Assembly: GCF_014646655.1 (NCBI RefSeq)
Contig: NZ_BMNR01000003.1
Span: 97,039 to 161,038 of the forward strand
Source of the DNA: Yeosuana aromativorans
Lineage (GTDB): Bacteria > Bacteroidota > Bacteroidia > Flavobacteriales > Flavobacteriaceae
DNA: 64,000 nucleotides
Direction of reading: 5' to 3'
In this document: in pieces, positions 42,917-50,043 of the stretch
Layout of the letters: every line of letters begins with the position of its first letter
Numbering within the stretch: the first letter of the stretch is position 1
Made by a program: the position numbers and the translations under genes
The notes under the pieces: generated by a model
What the model was told of the DNA's origin: nothing
Databases searched by the model: none
The model's input: only the letters and a program-made list of their open reading frames with translations

Positions 42917-43278
42917 AAGGTTTCTTTTTTGTTGATTTCCTTTAAAATAGATTCCATTTCTTTCAAACTGATATCATTTTTTTTAACAAAAAACGATACC
43001 ATACTTTTAAAAGAGCCCTGAAAGTAATTGTCAACCAGCTTATTAATGGATTGATTACTATATTCTTGTTGTTTAATTATTGGAAAATAAACATGTCCCT
43101 TACCCTTTTTTTCATAGTCAACAAAACCCTTGTTTTCTAAAATCCTAACAATGGTCGATACTGTATTATAGGCTGGTTTTGGGTCTGGAAATTCCTTGAT
43201 AATGGCTTTAACATTGGCTTTTTTAAGTTGCCATAGTATCTGCATGATCTCTTCTTCTGCTTTGGTGAGCTGTTTCAT
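42913..43278 (-). CDS. BlaI/MecI-family transcriptional repressor (second copy)
   Basis: The 121 residues open with LTKAEEEIMQILWQLKKANV and continue with KPAYNTVSTIVRILENKGFVDY, the recognition helix and wing of BlaI proteins, then the C-terminal dimer helices. It is about as long as, and clearly paralogous to, the repressor at 21071-21436, but its likely operators differ: three dyads of type AACTAA-n4-TTAGTT lie upstream of the operon at 44616-44680. It is coupled to the M56-TonB gene by overlap. Confidence 0.92.
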   Translation of the reverse strand: MKQLTKAEEEIMQILWQLKKANVKAIIKEFPDPKPAYNTVSTIVRILENKGFVDYEKKGKGHVYFPIIKQQEYSNQSINKLVDNYFQGSFKSMVSFFVKKNDISLKEMESILKEINKKETL

Positions 43279-43299
43279 CAGTTGAGTTGTATTAGTATT

Positions 43300-44574
43300 T
43301 TATTTTTTCTTCAATTTTTCTATTCTTTGCTTATAATAATCGGTAGCATTTATTTCATAAGCTTTAGTTACAAATTTTAAAGCATTTTTATAATCATTAT
43401 TTCTTTCATAATAATCAGCCATTGAATCATATGTGTTTGCACTTTTAGGGTAATACTTAATGGCAAGTTCAAAGTACATTTTCGCCTTTTCTGGTTGTTG
43501 CATATCTAAATTCATATAACCAGACATAGTTAAAAGTTCTTCTGGATAAGGAGGTGATTGATAACCAAAATGATCTTTAAGTTTCTTTGCTCTATATTGA
43601 ATTATGCTGCTCAGTTCTTCTTTTGGAGTATCAAATGAATTTATTTTATCAGTGTTTTCCATTTGAAACCATTCAAAAAGAGATATTAAACCATCTAGTA
43701 TAGAAGGCAAAGGAACGGTACCATGCAAATCTCTTGGATAGAATTTCCAATCAAAAGACAAGCCGTTTTTGTTGTTTTGCTTAACCATATTTGAAAAAGC
43801 TATATTAGAACGTGCAAATAAGGTAAAATCTGTTGTATCCTGCATCACATTGTTTATAGTAATCTTTGAATTCTGCATATGCAATTGACCGCTTAAAGAC
43901 ATAAATAAAGATTTCCCGTCATATTTTTGAGTTTCAAGTAATCCTTTTGCTTCTTTCATTAACTTTTGGTTATCCCAATCTAAACTTGGGTCAATAGCCA
44001 AATAGTTGCTAAATAACTCTGGATGGTTTATGAGTGTATAAATGGTAAATAAACCTCCGTAAGAATGACCAATTAATGTCCTGAAATTGGTCACAGGGTA
44101 TTTGTCTTCTATATATGGAATAAGTTCTGTCTCTATAAATTTGCTAAAATTTGCGGCCCCACCATTTACTTCATTAAATGGCATTCCATATTTGGTCTTT
44201 ATGGTTGAAGTAGTTAAGTCCCTTATCCTATTCTTACTATTAGAAATTCCAACAAGGACCATTTCTGGCATATATCCACCGCTATAAAAATCATGCACCA
44301 TACTAACCGTTGGTAAAAACACTTCTCCATCCAAAATAAAAGCCACAGGATATTTCTGGTTGTTATCAGGATTATAACTTGCCGGAAGTTGCACATAAAA
44401 CTCTCTATAATCATTTAAAACTTCAGAATAAAGACTATCTACAACACCAACTTTGTATAAATAATGCTGGCCTTTTTGGGCATTTACTTTTAGTTGGAAG
44501 AAAATAATAAATCCAGCAATTAATATGATGCGCATTCTATTTTTCATTTGATTGTTTTGCTTTTTTAATTTCAT
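43300..44574 (-). CDS. Secreted esterase-type alpha/beta hydrolase with C-terminal TPRs
   Basis: Probably cleaves an ester or other small acyl substrate in the periplasm. The 424 residues have a signal peptide (IILIAGFIIFFQLKVNAQ); the start could also be the ATG at 44547. The esterase domain shows EFYVQLPASY, KYPVAFILDGE, and the nucleophile serine in LIGHSYGGLF, with a histidine in RDLHGTVPLPS as the likely catalytic base. From about residue 345 there are two TPR units (AKMYFELAIKYYPKSANTYD and YKNALKFVTKAYEINA). It is the first gene before blaI, so it belongs to the BlaI-controlled operon. Confidence 0.85.
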   Translation of the reverse strand: MKLKKQNNQMKNRMRIILIAGFIIFFQLKVNAQKGQHYLYKVGVVDSLYSEVLNDYREFYVQLPASYNPDNNQKYPVAFILDGEVFLPTVSMVHDFYSGGYMPEMVLVGISNSKNRIRDLTTSTIKTKYGMPFNEVNGGAANFSKFIETELIPYIEDKYPVTNFRTLIGHSYGGLFTIYTLINHPELFSNYLAIDPSLDWDNQKLMKEAKGLLETQKYDGKSLFMSLSGQLHMQNSKITINNVMQDTTDFTLFARSNIAFSNMVKQNNKNGLSFDWKFYPRDLHGTVPLPSILDGLISLFEWFQMENTDKINSFDTPKEELSSIIQYRAKKLKDHFGYQSPPYPEELLTMSGYMNLDMQQPEKAKMYFELAIKYYPKSANTYDSMADYYERNNDYKNALKFVTKAYEINATDYYKQRIEKLKKK

Positions 44575-44615
44575 TAAACCCTCTTTTTTTATCTTGACGG
44601 GCTATTTTATTTTTC

Positions 44616-44680
44616 AACTAATTTTTTAGTTCAAAAATACAAATATAACTAAATATTTAGTTTGAACTAATTTTTTAGTT
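44616..44680. promoter_or_regulatory. Three operator dyads between the esterase operon and the DUF456 gene
   Basis: AACTAATTTTTTAGTT (44616-44631), AACTAAATATTTAGTT (44647-44662) and AACTAATTTTTTAGTT (44665-44680). The first and third are identical and all share AACTAA-n4-TTAGTT. On the minus strand two candidate -7 elements, TATATTTG (44647-44640) and TATTTTTG (44639-44632), lie between dyads 1 and 2. The likely ligand is the BlaI paralogue at 42913-43278. The position allows control of both the esterase operon and the divergent DUF456 gene. Confidence 0.75.
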
Positions 44681-44738
44681 AAAAAGTAACAAAAATGTTT
44701 TACTTTAGACTAACTGAAAAACCATTAACTAGAAAACT

Positions 44739-45242
44739 ATGGATATATTTCTTGTTTGCATTGCTGCTCTTTTTATACTACTGGGATTAATTGGAAGTTT
44801 ATTACCCATTTTGCCTGGGCCGCCCCTTAGCTGGATTGGACTTTTAATATTATCCTGTACGGATGCCGTCCCAATGAATCTCACACTCATCATCATTACT
44901 TTTATTATAGCCATAGCCATATTTATTTTAGACTATATCATTCCAGCAGTTGGAACCAAGAGATTTGGAGGCTCAAGATCAGGCATGATTGGTACCTCAA
45001 TAGGATTAGTTGTTGGACTCATTGCACCTATTCCAGGTGGCATCATTCTAGGGCCTTTTATTGGAGCCTTTATTGGTGAAATGCTTAACAAAACCGATCA
45101 TAAATTGGCTTTTAAAGCAGCCATTGGTTCTTTTATAGGTTTTTTGGCCTCAACCTTTTTGAAATTTATTGTCACGGTCATCTATCTAGGTATTTTTATT
45201 AGCAAAGTTTGGGAATATAAAAAGGATCTTTTTACTCTATAA
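44739..45242 (+). CDS. DUF456 small membrane protein
   Basis: The 167 residues are almost entirely hydrophobic, with about five helices. They show the DUF456 pattern: LLGLIGSLLPILPGPPLSWIGL (conserved P-I-L-P-G-P-P), DYIIPAVGTKRFGGSRSGMIG, and GLIAPIPGGIILGPFIGAFIGE (shortened to IPGGIILGPFIGAFIGE). Function is unknown. The gene is divergent from the esterase-blaI operon, with the operator dyads in between. Confidence 0.87.
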   Translation: MDIFLVCIAALFILLGLIGSLLPILPGPPLSWIGLLILSCTDAVPMNLTLIIITFIIAIAIFILDYIIPAVGTKRFGGSRSGMIGTSIGLVVGLIAPIPGGIILGPFIGAFIGEMLNKTDHKLAFKAAIGSFIGFLASTFLKFIVTVIYLGIFISKVWEYKKDLFTL

Positions 45243-45340
45243 AAAAAGAAGAACCCTGCGGGTCTCTCACCTCCGCAGGGTTAATGTAAATTGCTATTAT
45301 CAACAAAAATTGAGGGATTAATTAATTTGATTGTTGACAA
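45243..45340 (-). ncRNA. Candidate small RNA (about 95 nt) between the DUF456 and response-regulator genes
   Basis: On the minus strand a -7-like TAATTTTG (45350-45343) is followed, about 55 bp after the expected start at about 45337, by a strong terminator hairpin (45282-45252) and a T-rich tail. No open reading frame is present. A dyad TTACGGTAAAACCGTAA (45372-45388) is centred about 43 bp upstream of the expected start, the usual position for an activator. There is no good -33 element. Inferred only from sequence. Confidence 0.4.
45252..45282 (-). terminator. Rho-independent terminator (minus strand)
   Basis: AACCCTGCGG (45252-45261) pairs perfectly with CCGCAGGGTT (45273-45282). On the minus strand it is followed by TTCTTCTTTTTTT; on the plus strand no T run follows. 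It ends either the candidate small RNA or readthrough from the LuxR gene. Confidence 0.8.
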
Positions 45341-45371
45341 TACAAAATTAGATTATTTAAATATCTTTTAG

Positions 45372-45388
45372 TTACGGTAAAACCGTAA
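45372..45388. promoter_or_regulatory. TTACGGT/ACCGTAA dyad upstream of the candidate small RNA
   Basis: Perfect 7-bp inverted repeat with a three-base centre (TTACGGTAAAACCGTAA). It is close to the 3' end of the LuxR-type response-regulator gene, which suggests that regulator as a possible binding partner. Confidence 0.5.
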
Positions 45389-45453
45389 ATAGAGAAATTA
45401 TTTTTAAGTTAATATTAATTTTGGAATTTTTCGAACTCAAAAAAAGACTGGGA

Positions 45454-46131
45454 TTATAGAATAAATCCTTTTTTTCTGGCCTCTTTTATAAGAGTTTCAT
45501 CTTGTCCATCATCAACCAAAAAAATTTCCTTTAATTGCTTTTTTCGCTTTTCAATAGCGCTTAAAGATATATTCAAATGTGTTGCTAGACTCTTATTTTT
45601 GGCACCTTGCGATAACAAATACAGTATCTTTCTGTTTTTATCGTCAATAACAATATCACTTTCGTTTGTTTTTCTTAAATGGCTGTTTACCGTGCCACTG
45701 TAAAATGGCGGATTATGAAGAACGGCTTGAAAGGCACTGGCCAACTCACTGGATGTTAAATCACTCTTTATCAAAAACCCTTCTGGATTGATTGTTTTTA
45801 TGATATTGTGAATTCTATAGGATTCGTCAAACATGGTGAGTATGATTATTTTTGCCTTGGGCAGAACATCACGCGCATAGATTGCTAAATCTTCTCCTGA
45901 ATTCATTAAACCGTCCTTTGATGGCGGCAGACTGATGTCAACAAATAAGACATCATAAGGTCTGTTATTCTTTACAGATTTATCCATAAAAGCTACCGCT
46001 TCATCACAATTGTTTGCTATGTTGATGTCTAAAATTTGATGTTCCTTTTTTGTGAATTGCAATGTGTTTTGATAGCCCTCAATAATCATAGGGTGATCAT
46101 CAATCATTAAAATCCTGATAGTCTCTGCCAT
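45454..46131 (-). CDS. LuxR/NarL-type response regulator
   Basis: The start at 46131 (MAETIRILMIDDHP) fits the receiver domain; an ATG eight codons earlier (46155) would overlap the kinase gene. The receiver has DDHP, the phospho-acceptor aspartate in VLFVDISLPP, ILTMFDES and the lysine in EGFLIKSDL. The C-terminal LuxR helix-turn-helix has ILYLLSQGAKNKSLATHLNISLSAIEKRKK, somewhat divergent from the canonical G-x-S-N-K-E-I-A. It is the partner of the TPR kinase transcribed with it. Confidence 0.9.
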   Translation of the reverse strand: MAETIRILMIDDHPMIIEGYQNTLQFTKKEHQILDINIANNCDEAVAFMDKSVKNNRPYDVLFVDISLPPSKDGLMNSGEDLAIYARDVLPKAKIIILTMFDESYRIHNIIKTINPEGFLIKSDLTSSELASAFQAVLHNPPFYSGTVNSHLRKTNESDIVIDDKNRKILYLLSQGAKNKSLATHLNISLSAIEKRKKQLKEIFLVDDGQDETLIKEARKKGFIL

Positions 46132-46141
46132 AGTTTTATAG

Positions 46142-48160
46142 TTAAATTGGGACATTTATTTTAACCGTTGTACCTATTTCTTTTTCTGAAGTTATAAAAA
46201 TTTCTCCATTAATTTCCTTAACCCTGGCATTAATGTTTTTTAAACCTATTCCAGATTTTGTTTTGTTGACATCAAAACCAGAACCATTGTCTGTAATGGT
46301 TAAGCAAATTACATTTTTTTTGAGTTCAAAACCAATTTTCAATAAGGTAGCATTGGCATGTTTATAGATATTATGAATGGACTCCTGAATGATTCTGTAA
46401 ATATGGATTTTGTTTTTATTTGATATATCATCCCAATTAATTGAATCATCATAATTAAACGTATAATCCAATTCATAAGCTGTGGTTTGCGTTTCCAAAA
46501 GTGTTTTGATGATATCCAGATATCCAGAGCCCGAAATAAAATCGGTATTCAACTCATGGGATACTTTTCTGATATCTTCCTCTATCTTTTTTAGATCTTG
46601 AATATAACGCCCTCTAGTTTTGATGGCATCTTCACTGGTGCCCATATTAAGACTGTCCAAACTCAAGCGTGTTCCAAATAAACGGCCTAGCACACCATCA
46701 TGTAATTCTTGTGAAATATGCTTTTTTTCCAAGGTTCTTGCCTCTTCAATACGTTCTTGTTGAGAGAGCATGAGGTTATAGATTTCCTCATTGGCAGCTT
46801 GTTGTTTTTGCACAAACTGTAATTCATTGTTTTTGGCCCTTTGGGTAATAATAATGTAGATCAATAAGGCTGTTACCAGTAAAATAATGGAAATAATGAT
46901 GAGCCACATTTTTTCCTTTGCAATTTGAATGTTTTTTTGCTCAATCTCTTTCGTTTCAAACCTGATTCTTGCAAACTTATTACGGATGGTACGCTCATTT
47001 TGCACCAAGCTATCATTGAGTTTAATGTATGCATTGTAATGTTTAACCGCCAAACTATCTTCCTCAATCTTGGTGAGCAACAATAATGATTTTAATAAGT
47101 CGTCATTGTGATAGTCTTCTGAAATATCTTTGGCTCTATAAGCAAAATATTTAGCAGAGTCTTTATTGTGATGGTCATTATAATATTCTGCCAGATGTTG
47201 GTTAATAATTATTGAATTATAACTGGCCCCAATACTGTCACAAATTTTTAAGGCTTTTAAATACAGTTTTGGCAATTGATCTAAATTATTTGAAAGATAT
47301 AAGGCATTCGCATAATTATCTAGCACCAAGGCATAAAAATCTGGACGTTGATTCTTTAAGTTATTGTTCTCTAATATTTCATTATAGTATTGAATAGCTA
47401 AATCATATTGTCCTGAATTTTTATAAGCCAAGGCTAAGTTGTTAAGAGAATTATCTATAGTAGCTTTATTGTTGCCTCTTAGCCTTCTTTTTAACTCAAT
47501 AGCTTTTTTATTGTAGATTATAGATTCTTCATATTGCTGCAGTTGGTCAAAAACCAAACCCAGATTGTTATATATAAAGGATTTATATTTTATAACATCA
47601 TTGGTTTCTTCCATAGGTTCCAAAAGGGAAATGGCATCAATGGATGTCACTTCACTTCCAATAAAGTCCTTTTCGTTTTTTTGAAGAACAGCGATATTCA
47701 GTAAAACAATAGCAGTGTGATAATCATCCTTTAGTGCTTTATATAATTTTTCGGATTTATGATAATAATAATAGGTACTGTCTGTTTTTCGATAAAAATT
47801 ATAATAATCCCCTAAATTAAAATTTATAGCCGCCAAAGCGGATGAGTCTCTGACTTTATTAGCTATTTTTAAATTTTCGTCGTTGACCTTTTTAAATAAA
47901 ATGTACTGCCTGCTGTCATAGTACATTGATGACAACTGTAAATTAGATTTGATAATCAAGGAGTCAATATCTTGAACCATAGCCATTTGCTTTGCTTTAT
48001 ATACAAAATCCAACCTTGTATCATAACTGTATGACTCTTTGTTAGTTGATTTAAGCAAATACGCTTGCAAGCTATCTATTTCAGGCTTTGATTGGGCTTG
48101 AATGGACAGGAATAATAAATTACAAACTAAAACCAGAAATGTTTGAGAGTTTATATTCAA
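46142..48160 (-). CDS. TPR-containing sensor histidine kinase (HisKA_3 type)
   Basis: Periplasm-sensing kinase of 672 residues. Signal peptide (LFLSIQAQ), then six or so TPR repeats in the periplasm (about 25-400; IYNNLGLVFDQLQQYEESIIYNKKAIEL, core YNNLGLVFDQLQQYEESI), one transmembrane helix (WLIIISIILLVTALLIYIIIT; core IIISIILLVTALLIYI, about 425-440), a short coiled coil and the kinase. The phosphorylated His is in ISQELHDGVLGRL, and the ATPase N and G boxes are IIQESIHNIYKHA and DNGSGF/GIGLKNI. Such kinases pair with LuxR regulators in Bacteroidota. Confidence 0.92.
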   Translation of the reverse strand: MNINSQTFLVLVCNLLFLSIQAQSKPEIDSLQAYLLKSTNKESYSYDTRLDFVYKAKQMAMVQDIDSLIIKSNLQLSSMYYDSRQYILFKKVNDENLKIANKVRDSSALAAINFNLGDYYNFYRKTDSTYYYYHKSEKLYKALKDDYHTAIVLLNIAVLQKNEKDFIGSEVTSIDAISLLEPMEETNDVIKYKSFIYNNLGLVFDQLQQYEESIIYNKKAIELKRRLRGNNKATIDNSLNNLALAYKNSGQYDLAIQYYNEILENNNLKNQRPDFYALVLDNYANALYLSNNLDQLPKLYLKALKICDSIGASYNSIIINQHLAEYYNDHHNKDSAKYFAYRAKDISEDYHNDDLLKSLLLLTKIEEDSLAVKHYNAYIKLNDSLVQNERTIRNKFARIRFETKEIEQKNIQIAKEKMWLIIISIILLVTALLIYIIITQRAKNNELQFVQKQQAANEEIYNLMLSQQERIEEARTLEKKHISQELHDGVLGRLFGTRLSLDSLNMGTSEDAIKTRGRYIQDLKKIEEDIRKVSHELNTDFISGSGYLDIIKTLLETQTTAYELDYTFNYDDSINWDDISNKNKIHIYRIIQESIHNIYKHANATLLKIGFELKKNVICLTITDNGSGFDVNKTKSGIGLKNINARVKEINGEIFITSEKEIGTTVKINVPI

Positions 48161-48219
48161 ATATCTAAAATTAATATAATCTCAAATGTATCTATTATTT
48201 TTCAATTTTATAAATATAA

Positions 48220-48245
48220 AAAGCCCTACATCTCTGCAGGGCTTT
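48220..48245 (-). terminator. Terminator of the small lipoprotein gene
   Basis: AAAGCCCT (48220-48227) and AGGGCTTT (48238-48245) form a perfect stem, followed on the minus strand by a T-rich stretch. It separates the 50-residue lipoprotein gene from the TPR kinase gene. Confidence 0.75.
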
Positions 48246-48266
48246 AAAAAAACAATATTTTTTATT

Positions 48267-48419
48267 TTATCTGGTTTCATCAACACCACCACCAGTAAAT
48301 GGTGCTGTAGTGGTAGTTGGGGTAACTAATACATCATCTTCGCTTAAATCTTGTTTAGTACAAGATGTAAAGGTTGCAAAAATAACAGCTAAGATTAAGG
48401 TAATTTTTAGGGCTTTCAT
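48267..48419 (-). CDS. Small Thr-rich lipoprotein (50 aa)
   Basis: The 50-residue product starts MKALKITLILAVIFATFTSC, a clear lipoprotein signal peptide with the lipid cysteine at residue 20, so the mature part is only about 31 residues: TKQDLSEDD, a run TPTTTTAP, and TGGGVDETR at the end. It has its own terminator and an upstream leader of about 340 bp. Not recognised; such tiny lipoproteins occur next to TPR kinases in this group. It was too short for usual gene-length limits. Confidence 0.7.
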   Translation of the reverse strand: MKALKITLILAVIFATFTSCTKQDLSEDDVLVTPTTTTAPFTGGGVDETR

Positions 48420-48758
48420 ATCTATTCAATTTTAAGGTTATACAGTTTTTCTCTTTTTTTAAAAAATTTAAATATTAACCAAGACTTTGAAATCAAAATC
48501 TTTGTTGAGGGAAAAAATGGATAATTAATTTAAAATTGAATGCACAAAAAAAGCATACAACTTATAAAACTATGTTTTGAGGGATGTGGCATTGCTGCCG
48601 AATGGATTAATTTTTTCTTAACAAACTTAGGGAAACGATTTGGGCGCTCATTAAGAACAGCTAATATATGTTAAAAGACTCAAATTAAAAAAAAATATCC
48701 GATAAAAATACATATTTCATCGATAAAATGCATAAAGCCGTTTAAAAACATAATAAAA
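48420..48758. other. 339-bp gap between the small lipoprotein and the LacI gene
   Basis: Holds two LacI-type palindromic sites: a weak one centred at 48700/48701 and a strong one, ATTTCATCGATAAAAT (48714-48729). A 44-codon plus-strand reading frame (48540-48674) is present but has no family signal. The rest shows nothing else I can support. Confidence 0.6.
48693..48729. promoter_or_regulatory. Pair of ATCGAT-centred palindromic sites downstream of the second LacI gene
   Basis: ATTTCATCGATAAAAT (48714-48729) differs from the perfect palindrome at 54839-54854 at one base. A weaker site with the half GATAAAA is centred 21 bp away (48700/48701). Central CG and the two-turn spacing fit a LacI-family operator pair. 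Confidence 0.5.
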
Positions 48759-49766
48759 CTATAGCGTTGAATCGCTTTTGATCAAGCTGGTTTTTATAAT
48801 TCTGGTAGAGAAATCATCAGCCTCACCTGCCTTATTTTCAAGTCGTTTAATTAACATTTGGGCTGCATTGGCCCCAATTTCTTTAGCATGTTGCCGTATG
48901 GTACTTAACCTTGGTATGGAATGATTTGACACGGATTTACTGGAGTAGCCTATTACAGAAATGTCCTCAGGCACTCTGTAACCTAAATTTAGGGCCGTAT
49001 TAATAGCTATTACACCTGAAGAACTATCAGCAGAGATTACACCATCAATAGTTTTGTTAGCTTGAAAAAACGCTTTTATGTTTTGGGGTGAATCTTCAGG
49101 ATTATTTATTTTTAACACTACAGGTTTTAGATTATTCCCTTCTGAAAGCGCTTTCAAATAGCCTTTCTCCCTGAGCTTGCCAACGCTTAAATCATCAATA
49201 TTACTTATAAATGCAATGTTTTTTCTATTTTCATTCACCAGGTTCTTGGTTGCTCTGTATGTCGCGTCAAAATCATCTACAATAACCTTGTCACACATGA
49301 CATCATTGGCAACCCTATCAAACATAACAATGGGAAGTCCTTGGTTGATGGTCTTTACAAAATGAGAGATTTCATTTTTTACTTGTGTTTCTTTTGATAC
49401 TGCCAAAATAAAACCATCTACACTGCCATTGGCCAATAATTGAAGACTACTGATTTCTTTTTCCAACGATTCATTTGAAATACAGGTCATGATATTGTAT
49501 CCATGCTCTGTAGCTTCACGCTCAATTCCAAACAACACTTTTGCCAAAAAATAATTTAAAATGTCCGGAATAATAACTCCAATGGTTTTTGTTTTGTTTT
49601 GTTTTAGGCTCAAAGCAACCTTATTGGGCTTGTAGTTATATAATGCCGCTAATTCTTTTACGCGTTTAATGGTTTCCTCGCCTATCTCCTCACTATTGTT
49701 TAACGCTTTTGAAACGGTAGAAATTGAAACGTTTAATTCCTTTGCCAGCTGTTTTAAGGTAACCAT
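48759..49766 (-). CDS. LacI-family transcriptional regulator (second copy)
   Basis: The 335 residues from 49766 open with VTLKQLAKELNVSISTVSKALNN (helix-turn-helix), then the hinge NKVALSLKQNKTKTIGVIIPD and an effector domain close in pattern to the first LacI protein (MFDRVANDVMCDKVIVDD versus MFDRVINEVDCDKVIVDD). So it is a paralogue of the maltodextrin regulator. An extra ATG at 49778 is possible. An AAAGCGCTTT palindrome (49853-49862) lies 87 bp upstream. Its targets are unknown; the nearest candidates are the T9SS protein and the small lipoprotein. Confidence 0.92.
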   Translation of the reverse strand: MVTLKQLAKELNVSISTVSKALNNSEEIGEETIKRVKELAALYNYKPNKVALSLKQNKTKTIGVIIPDILNYFLAKVLFGIEREATEHGYNIMTCISNESLEKEISSLQLLANGSVDGFILAVSKETQVKNEISHFVKTINQGLPIVMFDRVANDVMCDKVIVDDFDATYRATKNLVNENRKNIAFISNIDDLSVGKLREKGYLKALSEGNNLKPVVLKINNPEDSPQNIKAFFQANKTIDGVISADSSSGVIAINTALNLGYRVPEDISVIGYSSKSVSNHSIPRLSTIRQHAKEIGANAAQMLIKRLENKAGEADDFSTRIIKTSLIKSDSTL

Positions 49767-49852
49767 ATTATGACACATTGTATTTATGTCTGCAATTTAC
49801 AAAAATACACTCTTAAAATAATCACTTTAATAATAATATAAATAACTCATTA

Positions 49853-49862
49853 AAAGCGCTTT
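49853..49862. promoter_or_regulatory. LacI-type palindrome AAAGCGCTTT upstream of the second LacI gene
   Basis: A perfect 10-bp palindrome with a central CG (flanks TTA and ATT) 87 bp before the start codon. It resembles LacI/CcpA-family operators and may serve autoregulation. Confidence 0.4.
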
Positions 49863-50043
49863 ATTCAATTATAATCTTAAAAAGAAAGGCACCTATTTAA
49901 AAAATAAGTGCCTCTTTGCTATTAATCCTACTATTGCTTATAAAATTTCAATAATAAGTGTGTACAAAATTACAAGGTTAAAATAAGTTTCATGTAACAT
50001 ATGTTACACAATAACCCTTTGAATTTTGGGAATAACCCTTTAA

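Noticed and set aside
48540..48674. 44-codon plus-strand reading frame (MHKKSIQLIK start)
   Set aside because: No promoter, family pattern or conserved feature; it crosses no known gene but its composition is ambiguous, so I cannot support it as a gene.
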